DNA from: Candidatus Abyssobacteria bacterium SURF_5
Lineage (GTDB): Bacteria > Abyssobacteria > SURF-5
Assembly (NCBI GenBank): GCA_003598085.1
Contig: QZKU01000102.1
Location: 1 to 29,620, forward strand
Direction of reading: 5' to 3'
Length of the DNA stretch: 29,620 bases
Shown: piece after piece, positions 22,718 through 29,620 of the stretch
Layout: each line of letters opens with the position of its first letter
Numbering within the stretch: position 1 is the first letter of the stretch
Position numbers and translations under genes: made by a program
Notes under the pieces: generated by a model
What the model was told of the DNA's origin: nothing
Seen by the model: only the letters and a program-made list of their open reading frames with translations
Database searches by the model: none

Positions 22718-24502
22718 GTGACTCCGGAAATCCTGACGTATTCAGAGATGGGATTGCAGGTGCCGATCCTCTCGATCATCACCTATATTCCCGTCGTCGG
22801 CGCACTGATCATCATGCTGTTCCTGCGCCGGGACACCACGATTAAATGGTTTGCAAACGTAGTTGTGCTCGTCGACTTCATTGTCTCGCTGCGGCTGGTC
22901 TCGGGCTTTGTCAAAGACCGGCATGTGCTCCAGTTCGTCGAGCGCGCCGACTGGATCCAGAGCCTCGGAGTGCAGTATTTCTTCGGGGTTGACGGAATCA
23001 GTATCCTGCTGGTAATGCTGACGACGTTCCTGGGAGTGCTGGCGGTGCTTTCGTCATGGTCGGCAATCCACGAGCGCGTCAAAGAGTATTACATCTTCAT
23101 GCTGCTCTTGCAGACCGGCATGCTCGGAGTCTTCTTCTCGCTCGATTTCTTCCTGTTCTACGTTTTCTGGGAAGTGATGCTGGTGCCGATGTACTTCCTC
23201 ATCGGCGTGTGGGGCGGCCCGCGCAAGCTGTATGCGGCCATCAAGTTCTTCCTCTACACGCTGGCGGGCAGCGTGCTGATGCTGCTGGCCATTCTGGCGC
23301 TGTGGTTTATCCACTACCATCAGACGGGCGAGCGCAGCTTCGAAATCATGAGGTTCTACAACCTCGACATTCCGTTCCACATCCAGCGGTGGCTGTTCTT
23401 GGCCTTCTTCGTCGGCTTCGCGATCAAGGTGCCGATGTTTCCGTTCCACACGTGGTTGCCCGACGCGCACGTGGAGGCGCCGACGGCGGGCAGCGTCATC
23501 CTGGCAGGCGTCTTGCTGAAAATGGGCACCTACGGCTTCGTGCGCTTCAGCCTGCCGCTGTTCCCGGAAGCGATGATGTGGTTCCTGCCGTACGGGATCA
23601 CGCTGGCGGTTATCGGCATTGTCTACGGCGCGCTCACGGCGATGATGCAGCCGGACATGAAGAAGCTGGTCGCCTACTCGAGCGTGAGCCACCTCGGCTT
23701 TGTGATGCTGGGCGTGTTCGCGCTCAATCAGCAGGGCATCGAGGGCGGCATCCTCCAAATGATCAACCACGGGCTGAGCACCGGGGCATTGTTCTTGGCC
23801 GTCGGCCTCATTTACGAACGGCGGCACACCCGCATGATCAAGGACTTCGGCGGGCTGAGCAAGCAGATGCCGGTCTATGCGGCGATGTTCATGATCGTGA
23901 CGCTTTCCTCGATCGGGTTGCCGGGGCTCAATGGGTTCATCGGCGAATTCACGATTCTGGTTGGCGCGTTCAAGGCGCTGTGGATGAAATCGGTCGTCGT
24001 GAACGAGGCTATCTCGACGCTGATGGTGCTTCTGGCCACCAGCGGCATTGTTCTCGGCGCAGCCTACATGTTGTGGATGTTCCAGCGCGTGATGTTCGGA
24101 AAGCTCGAGAATCCGGAAAACATGAAGCTCAAGGACCTCAACCTCCGCGAGGCGATGACGCTGATTCCGATCATTTTCCTCTGCTTCTGGATCGGCGTGT
24201 ATCCGAAGCCGTTCCTCAAATTTATGGAAGCGGCTGTCGCGAATACCGTCGAGATCACGAATCCGGTCGCGGCGGCGGAAGAGAAGGCGCTGATGCAGGA
24301 GCAACTGGCTCGCGAGGAGGCGAAGGCTTCCGGCCAGGCGCATGCGATGCCGGCCCATTCGGAACACGCCGACGAGGGCGAACCGGTTCATGGTTCAGCA
24401 GGCGAAGGCGCGCGCCAACTGGAAGAGGCATCGGGTGAGGTCATGCCGGTCCAGGCCGATTCGCATGCTTCCGCTCACGAGTCCGGCCACCCGGTACACT
24501 AG
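22718..24502 (+). CDS. nuoM: NADH-quinone oxidoreductase subunit M with His/Glu-rich C-terminal tail
   Basis: NuoM is the middle antiporter-like pump subunit. E152 (FYVFWEVMLVPMYFLIG) and K237 (FAIKVPMFPFHTWLPDAH) are the buried charges of the proton path. The VEAPTAGSVILAGVLLKMG signature follows. The protein is 594 residues long: after the usual end near residue 507 comes a hydrophilic, Ala/Glu-rich tail of about 87 residues with eight histidines. The start is a GTG at 22718 with GGGAG upstream; an in-frame ATG at 22748 is an alternative. nuoN follows after 12 bases. Confidence 0.96.
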   Translation: MTPEILTYSEMGLQVPILSIITYIPVVGALIIMLFLRRDTTIKWFANVVVLVDFIVSLRLVSGFVKDRHVLQFVERADWIQSLGVQYFFGVDGISILLVMLTTFLGVLAVLSSWSAIHERVKEYYIFMLLLQTGMLGVFFSLDFFLFYVFWEVMLVPMYFLIGVWGGPRKLYAAIKFFLYTLAGSVLMLLAILALWFIHYHQTGERSFEIMRFYNLDIPFHIQRWLFLAFFVGFAIKVPMFPFHTWLPDAHVEAPTAGSVILAGVLLKMGTYGFVRFSLPLFPEAMMWFLPYGITLAVIGIVYGALTAMMQPDMKKLVAYSSVSHLGFVMLGVFALNQQGIEGGILQMINHGLSTGALFLAVGLIYERRHTRMIKDFGGLSKQMPVYAAMFMIVTLSSIGLPGLNGFIGEFTILVGAFKALWMKSVVVNEAISTLMVLLATSGIVLGAAYMLWMFQRVMFGKLENPENMKLKDLNLREAMTLIPIIFLCFWIGVYPKPFLKFMEAAVANTVEITNPVAAAEEKALMQEQLAREEAKASGQAHAMPAHSEHADEGEPVHGSAGEGARQLEEASGEVMPVQADSHASAHESGHPVH

Positions 24503-24514
24503 TGGAGTGAATAG

Positions 24515-26059
24515 ATGCAACTACCGGCAATAGATATTTCAGCTATCGCGCCCGAGGTGGTAATTGCGTTAACAGGGCTTCTCATCCTGGCAGCCGACAT
24601 TTTCCTCAAGCCACGGAGGGCAATGTCACTGGCTGTGCTGGCGCTCGCCGGCCTGTTCATCTCGCTCCTGATGACGGGCGCGATCTGGAGCAGGGACGAG
24701 ACCGCATTCAGCGGGATGGTCGCCGTCGATACCTATTCGCAGTTTTTCAAGATCATCTTCATTCTTTCCGCGGCGTTCACCGTTCTCATGTCGCCGCGCT
24801 ACCTGAAACTTTTCAACATCAGCATGGGTGAATACCTCGAGCTGATCCTGTTCGCGACGCTGGGAATGATGGTGATGGTGGCAGGGAACGACCTGCTCAC
24901 CATCTACATCGGGCTCGAGCTGATGGCGATCTCGATCTATCTGATGGCGGGGTTCCAGCGGCAAAGCCCGCGCTCGAGCGAAGCCTCGATCAAGTATTTT
25001 CTGCTCGGCTCGTTCGCGTCCGCGATCCTGCTGTACGGCATATCGTTCTTCTACGGGATCACCAGCACCACCAGCCTCCCCGGGATCGCGGAATATCTCG
25101 ATTTCACCAAGAGCGCGGAATCGGGCAAACAGATAACCCAGATGCTCAATCCGAGCCTGATCACGCTTTCGCTGGTGTTAATGACCGTCGGGTTCTCTTT
25201 TAAAATCGCCGCTGTTCCTTTCCACATGTGGACTCCGGACGTATACGAGGGAGCGCCGACACCGCTGACGGCGTTCATGTCGGTCGGCCCGAAGGTGGCG
25301 GGTTTTGCGGTTATCATGCGCGTGTATCTGACCACGTTCAACACGCTGGTGCTCGACTGGACGCAGCTGTTCATGTTATTGTCGATCCTGACAATGATCG
25401 TGGGCAACGTGGTCGCGGTAGCCCAGAGCAACATCAAGCGCATGCTCGCGTACTCGAGCATTGCGCACGCCGGCTACCTGCTGATCGGCGTCGTTTCGGC
25501 CGGATCGGCGATGGAGGTCACATCCCGGATTACCCTGCGCGGTGCCCTGATTTCGGAGTCGATAATCAGCGTGATGGTGTACCTGTTCGCCTATATGTTC
25601 ATGAACCTGGGCACATTCGCGATCGTGATCACGTTGGCGCGGGAAGGCGACCCGCACGAATCGTTGAGCGATTATGCGGGACTGGCGAAACGAAGGCCGC
25701 TGACCGCCATGCTGATGGCGATTCTGCTGCTCTCGCTTGCCGGCATTCCGCCGACCTTCGGATTTGTGGGGAAACTGTTCATCTTCAAAGCGGCTATTGA
25801 TACGGAAAACACGCAACTGGCCGTTATCGGCGTGATCAACAGCGTGATCGCTGCGTTTTACTATATTCGCGTTATCGTATACATGTACATGAAAGAGTCG
25901 GAAGCGGGAGCCGTCGCAGAAGGGGATATGGCCGGGTCAACCATGTACGCGGCTGTTACTGCATCGCTGTTCACGATTGTTTTCGGCGTTGCCCCTGGAA
26001 CGGTTATCGGATTGGCCCGAGACACCATCGCGCCAATGCTGCAGCGGATACTCGGGTAA
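24515..26059 (+). CDS. nuoN: NADH-quinone oxidoreductase subunit N
   Basis: NuoN is the third antiporter-like pump subunit of complex I. At 514 residues it is slightly longer than most relatives but complete. The buried charges are E135 (TIYIGLELMAISIYLMAG) and K230 (FSFKIAAVPFHMWTPDVYEG). The APTPLTAFMSVGPKVAGFAV and NIKRMLAYSSIAHAGYLLIG stretches are characteristic of the family. A GTGGAGTGA site precedes the ATG. It is the last complex I gene here; the ATP synthase genes begin 110 bases later on the same strand with no clear terminator between. Confidence 0.97.
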   Translation: MQLPAIDISAIAPEVVIALTGLLILAADIFLKPRRAMSLAVLALAGLFISLLMTGAIWSRDETAFSGMVAVDTYSQFFKIIFILSAAFTVLMSPRYLKLFNISMGEYLELILFATLGMMVMVAGNDLLTIYIGLELMAISIYLMAGFQRQSPRSSEASIKYFLLGSFASAILLYGISFFYGITSTTSLPGIAEYLDFTKSAESGKQITQMLNPSLITLSLVLMTVGFSFKIAAVPFHMWTPDVYEGAPTPLTAFMSVGPKVAGFAVIMRVYLTTFNTLVLDWTQLFMLLSILTMIVGNVVAVAQSNIKRMLAYSSIAHAGYLLIGVVSAGSAMEVTSRITLRGALISESIISVMVYLFAYMFMNLGTFAIVITLAREGDPHESLSDYAGLAKRRPLTAMLMAILLLSLAGIPPTFGFVGKLFIFKAAIDTENTQLAVIGVINSVIAAFYYIRVIVYMYMKESEAGAVAEGDMAGSTMYAAVTASLFTIVFGVAPGTVIGLARDTIAPMLQRILG

Positions 26060-26169
26060 GCCTGCACCCCATCGCCCGCACAAATTGGGCGGCGCGAACG
26101 GCGAACCGGGATACGTGATTCGCGGCAGGAAGCTTTCGTGGAAACACGAATGGCGCCGTCGCGGACCGG

Positions 26170-26460
26170 ATGGGTGGAACCAGCGCGGCTATGAACCGGG
26201 ACCGCAACAAATTTCTTGTCAGTTGGGGCATTGCCTTTACGCTTTCCGTCGAAATGGCTGTTGCCGTGATTGTCCCCCTACTGATCGGACGGTGGCTGGA
26301 CGCGAAAACGGGGAAATCGCCGTGGTTCACCATCGGCGGAGTGATTCTGGGGGGTGCTGCCGCGATTCGCTCGGCGTATCGGACGCTGACCAGTCTGCGG
26401 AGGGAACTGGGCGACGGCGGCGATAAGGAGCGTACGGATTCAAGAGATAAGGAAAAGTAA
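26170..26460 (+). CDS. AtpZ-like (ATPase gene1) ATP synthase accessory membrane protein
   Basis: The 96-residue protein has two transmembrane helices and the family element LLIGRWLDAKTGKSPWFTI between them, followed by a charged tail. Relatives encoded at the head of ATP synthase operons assist Fo assembly or Mg2+ or Ca2+ movement, but the exact role is debated. The ATG at 26170 gives 96 residues; an ATG at 26191 (MNRDRNKFLVSW) is at least as likely, with GGTGGA 11 bases upstream. It is the first gene of the ATP synthase cluster, and its stop is followed immediately by the next ATG. Confidence 0.8.
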   Translation: MGGTSAAMNRDRNKFLVSWGIAFTLSVEMAVAVIVPLLIGRWLDAKTGKSPWFTIGGVILGGAAAIRSAYRTLTSLRRELGDGGDKERTDSRDKEK

Positions 26461-26778
26461 ATGAATGTAGTGCCTGTAATCGTCGGTCTGGCGGTGGGAA
26501 TCGCAGCGGCGGCGATGGATTTTTCGCTGGCGAAATCGATTGCCTCGCTCATTCGACCTTCAACCATCCGCTACGGACAGGCGATTGTTTTGGGCGGTTT
26601 TGTTTTTCGATTCGGGTTCATCGGGCTGCTGCTGTGGACTCTCTCTCGCGCGAGCAATGTGAACTTTGTCGCCGCCTGCATCGGGCTGGTCGGCACGTTC
26701 ACCGTGCTGACGATCGTGCAGATGTTCAGGACACTCGGGGGAATCCGCCAGCAGAAGCAGGCGTCGGATAGGAGGTAA
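26461..26778 (+). CDS. AtpI/AtpR-like small membrane protein of the ATP synthase operon
   Basis: The 105-residue protein has three hydrophobic segments (about 1-20, 40-61 and 66-88) and a short basic tail. By size, topology and position between the AtpZ-like gene and atpB it corresponds to ATP synthase subunit I or AtpR-type proteins, which help build the c-ring. Sequence conservation in this group is low, so the assignment rests largely on context. AAGGA lies about eight bases before the ATG, inside the end of the preceding gene. Confidence 0.7.
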   Translation: MNVVPVIVGLAVGIAAAAMDFSLAKSIASLIRPSTIRYGQAIVLGGFVFRFGFIGLLLWTLSRASNVNFVAACIGLVGTFTVLTIVQMFRTLGGIRQQKQASDRR

Positions 26779-26783
26779 GAGCT

Positions 26784-27798
<1,015 letters not shown>

Positions 27799-27838
27799 TC
27801 GCTGAGCGTGTTCCGCTCGCAAGATGGAGGTGAATGAC

Positions 27839-28450
27839 GTGGCCGAAACCGTGTTTTACCTGGCTCAGGAAGTTCACGAGCTGGAGGAGACGGTCGAACA
27901 GGCCGTTTCCGAAACGCATGAGGAGCATGCGGCCGAAGGCGGGCACGAAGGCTCTCCCATGCAGGTGCAGCCGAATCTCTGGGTGTGGACTCTTGTCGCG
28001 TTCGGCATTGTGTTTTTTGTCCTGGGAAAGTTCGCATTTCCGCGGATCACCGCGATGATCGATGAACGCAACAACAAGATCGAGGGCGATATCAAGAACG
28101 CCGAGATGACGCGCGAAGAGGCCCAGCAGATGCTCGCCCAGTACAAGGCCCAGCTCAATGAGGCGCGCACCGAAGCCAAGAAGATCATCGACGAAGGCAA
28201 GCAGCTCGGCGAAAGCCTGCGCAAGGAAGCCCTGAACAAGGCTTCCGAAGAAGCCAACCAGGTCATCCGGCGGGCGCAGGAGGAGATCGCGCGACAGACG
28301 GAGAAAGCCATCAAGGAGCTCCAGTCGCAGATCGCCGACATCTCGATACAAGTGGCTTCGAAAGTGATTCAGAAGTCGCTCAATAAAGACGAACATACTA
28401 ACCTGATCAAGCAGTACATATCCGAGGTAGGCAGGCTCTATGAAGGTTGA
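27839..28450 (+). CDS. atpF: ATP synthase Fo subunit b with acidic N-terminal extension
   Basis: Subunit b is the peripheral stalk. The 203-residue protein has one transmembrane helix (about residues 47-66, LWVWTLVAFGIVFFVLGKFAF) followed by a long charged helix typical of the dimeric stalk and a C-terminal delta-binding region. Unusually, about 41 mostly acidic and His-containing residues precede the membrane helix. The GTG at 27839 is the likely start because GGAGGTGA ends five bases upstream; an in-frame ATG at 27824 lacks a site. It overlaps atpH by 11 bases. Confidence 0.92.
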   Translation: MAETVFYLAQEVHELEETVEQAVSETHEEHAAEGGHEGSPMQVQPNLWVWTLVAFGIVFFVLGKFAFPRITAMIDERNNKIEGDIKNAEMTREEAQQMLAQYKAQLNEARTEAKKIIDEGKQLGESLRKEALNKASEEANQVIRRAQEEIARQTEKAIKELQSQIADISIQVASKVIQKSLNKDEHTNLIKQYISEVGRLYEG

Positions 28451-28976
28451 CCCAATCGTAAGCGCATACGCCGAATCCCTGTTCCGCGTGGCGTCGGCTG
28501 AAGGCGTCGCCGATCGGGTGGAGGAAGAACTCCACGAAGTCGAGCGGTTGTACGAAAAGAACTACGAGGTCAAGGAGTTCATCCACAACCCGCACGTCAG
28601 AACCGAAGGCAAGAAAGACGCATTGGCCGATCTGCTCCGTGACAAGATCAGCCGCATCCTGCTCAACCACCTGTACCTGGTCGTCGACCAGGACCGCGGC
28701 CGCCTGTTGCCCAAGATCGCCGAAGAATACTACCGCATGGTGAGCGAGATCCGGGCGAAGGTGACGGCGGAGGTGACCACCGCGTTTCCGGTTACCGACG
28801 GCATGCTGGACGAGCTGGCCAGGGAGCTTCGCAGACTGACGAAGAAGGACGTGCACCTGCGCACGCGCGTGGACGAGTCGATCATCGGCGGAGTCATCGT
28901 CAGGGTCGGCGACAAAGTACTGGATGGAAGTGTTAGAAAGAAGCTGTCCCAGATCAAGAAGCAGATGGAAGTGTGA
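28440..28976 (+). CDS. atpH: ATP synthase F1 subunit delta
   Basis: The 178-residue protein matches OSCP/delta. It has an N-terminal helical domain (VSAYAESLFRVASAEGVADRVEEELHEV) and the conserved C-terminal element RTRVDESIIGGVIVRVGDKVLDGSVRKKL. It links the peripheral stalk to the top of the alpha-beta hexamer. AGGTAGG lies within the end of atpF before the ATG, and the two genes overlap by 11 bases. Confidence 0.96.
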   Translation: MKVDPIVSAYAESLFRVASAEGVADRVEEELHEVERLYEKNYEVKEFIHNPHVRTEGKKDALADLLRDKISRILLNHLYLVVDQDRGRLLPKIAEEYYRMVSEIRAKVTAEVTTAFPVTDGMLDELARELRRLTKKDVHLRTRVDESIIGGVIVRVGDKVLDGSVRKKLSQIKKQMEV

Positions 28977-29008
28977 TCTTCCGCTTCTCATTAAAGGGAG
29001 GATAAGTC

Positions 29009-29620
29009 TTGGAACTGAAGCTTGATCCCTCTGAAATATCAGAGATACTACGACGACATATTAAGGAGTCGCAGATCTCGGTCGATGTAGAGGAGGTCGG
29101 CACCGTAATCGAGGCCGGCGACGGCATCGCCCGAATCAAGGGTTTGCCGAGCTGCATGGCCGCCGAGATGCTCGAATTTCCCAACAGCGTTTTCGGCATG
29201 GCGCTCAACCTCGAAATCGATCAGATCGGAGCGGTCATCCTGGGCGACTTTGAAAAAATCGAACAGGGCGACCAGGTGAAACGGACCGGCAGAATCCTGC
29301 AGGTGCCCGTCGGGCCCGAGTTGGTCGGACGCGTTGTCAACGGCATCGGCCTGCCCGTCGATGGAAAAGGCCCGCTCAACGCGAAGAAGTACCGCCCCGT
29401 CGAGGGCGGCTCTCCCAACGTCGTGCAGCGCCAACCGGTCAAGGAGCCGTTGCAGTCGGGGCTGAAATGCATCGACTCGATGATCCCCATCGGGCGCGGA
29501 CAGCGCGAGCTGATCATCGGTGACCGGCAGACGGGCAAGACGGCACTCGCCGTCGATACCATCATCAACCAGCGCGGCGGTGATGTCTATTGCATCTACG
29601 TCGCGATCGGACAGAAGCAG
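29009..29620 (+). CDS. atpA: ATP synthase F1 subunit alpha, N-terminal part (runs off the window)
   Basis: The first 204 residues are visible: the beta-barrel crown ([17 protein letters not shown]) and the start of the nucleotide-binding domain with the Walker A GDRQTGKT (171-178). Translation starts at a TTG at 29009, following a GGGAGGA site; the N-terminus [17 protein letters not shown] is normal for AtpA. The gene is cut by the window edge. atpG, atpD and atpC are expected to follow. Confidence 0.97.
   Translation, partial: MELKLDPSEISEILRRHIKESQISVDVEEVGTVIEAGDGIARIKGLPSCMAAEMLEFPNSVFGMALNLEIDQIGAVILGDFEKIEQGDQVKRTGRILQVPVGPELVGRVVNGIGLPVDGKGPLNAKKYRPVEGGSPNVVQRQPVKEPLQSGLKCIDSMIPIGRGQRELIIGDRQTGKTALAVDTIINQRGGDVYCIYVAIGQKQ

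Noticed and set aside
23054-24438. Long open frames of 445 residues (minus strand) and 460 residues (plus strand, other frame) over nuoM
   Set aside because: They lie entirely within nuoM, are rich in Arg, His and Pro as expected for shadow frames in GC-rich DNA, and have no domain or ribosome binding site.
26060-26169. Possible terminator or promoter between nuoN and the ATP synthase genes
   Set aside because: Only a five-base-pair stem (CGCCC/GGGCG) without a U-run is present, and no convincing -35/-10 pair was found.

Overview
The window is a dense, mostly GC-rich stretch of bacterial chromosome (about 57% GC by eye). It carries a standard set of bacterial housekeeping genes and ends in a respiratory and ATP synthase supercluster. 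The gene content fits an uncultured anaerobic or facultative Gram-negative-type bacterium. The NADPH-oxidoreductase-like pair at 15.1-19.7 kb recalls Desulfobacterota such as Geobacter. There is no rRNA and no marker phylogeny here, so I do not assign a phylum.

Region 1 (1-8.9 kb) is housekeeping. A canonical MNT/HEPN toxin-antitoxin pair (232-877, minus) precedes mnmG (tRNA wobble-uridine modification). Next come an Rrf2-family Fe-S regulator, a dnaJ plus site-2-protease operon, a small membrane protein with DnaJ-like CxxCxGxG motifs, a metallo-beta-lactamase-fold hydrolase with a winged-helix-like tail, and a DUF2851 protein.

Region 2 (8.9-14.9 kb) is an accessory, defence-like island that looks less GC-rich. 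It holds a three-gene restriction-modification operon on the minus strand: a NotI-family endonuclease, a D12-class adenine methylase and an unrecognised zinc-finger-like protein. It is driven by a perfect-consensus sigma70 promoter. Divergent to it lies a gene for a HEPN-like domain joined to ankyrin repeats, followed by a second MNT nucleotidyltransferase without an ordinary HEPN partner. Then comes a metallo-beta-lactamase-fold gene whose middle has been expanded by repeat elements, and a decaying array of 24-25 bp tandem repeats.

Region 3 (14.9-29.6 kb) is the bioenergetic cluster, all on the plus strand with short spacings. A strong promoter and a structured leader precede a NuoF-C-terminus/GltD-like fusion flavoprotein (SfrB-like) and a NuoG/SfrA-like Fe-S protein. 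Then follow nuoJ, nuoK, nuoL, nuoM and nuoN, and directly afterwards two small ATP synthase accessory membrane proteins, atpB, atpE, atpF, atpH and the start of atpA, which runs off the window. The genes nuoA-D, nuoE, nuoH and nuoI are absent, and the flavoprotein has no NuoF FMN/NADH domain. The simplest reading is an NAD(P)H-oxidising input module genetically tied to the proton-pumping arm of complex I, with the connecting and quinone modules encoded elsewhere, next to a proton-type F1Fo ATP synthase.

The most unusual signals are the SfrAB-like module heading a partial complex I cluster, the NotI-like endonuclease paired with an adenine methylase, the HEPN-ankyrin/MNT pair, and the MBL gene that absorbed repeats in frame.
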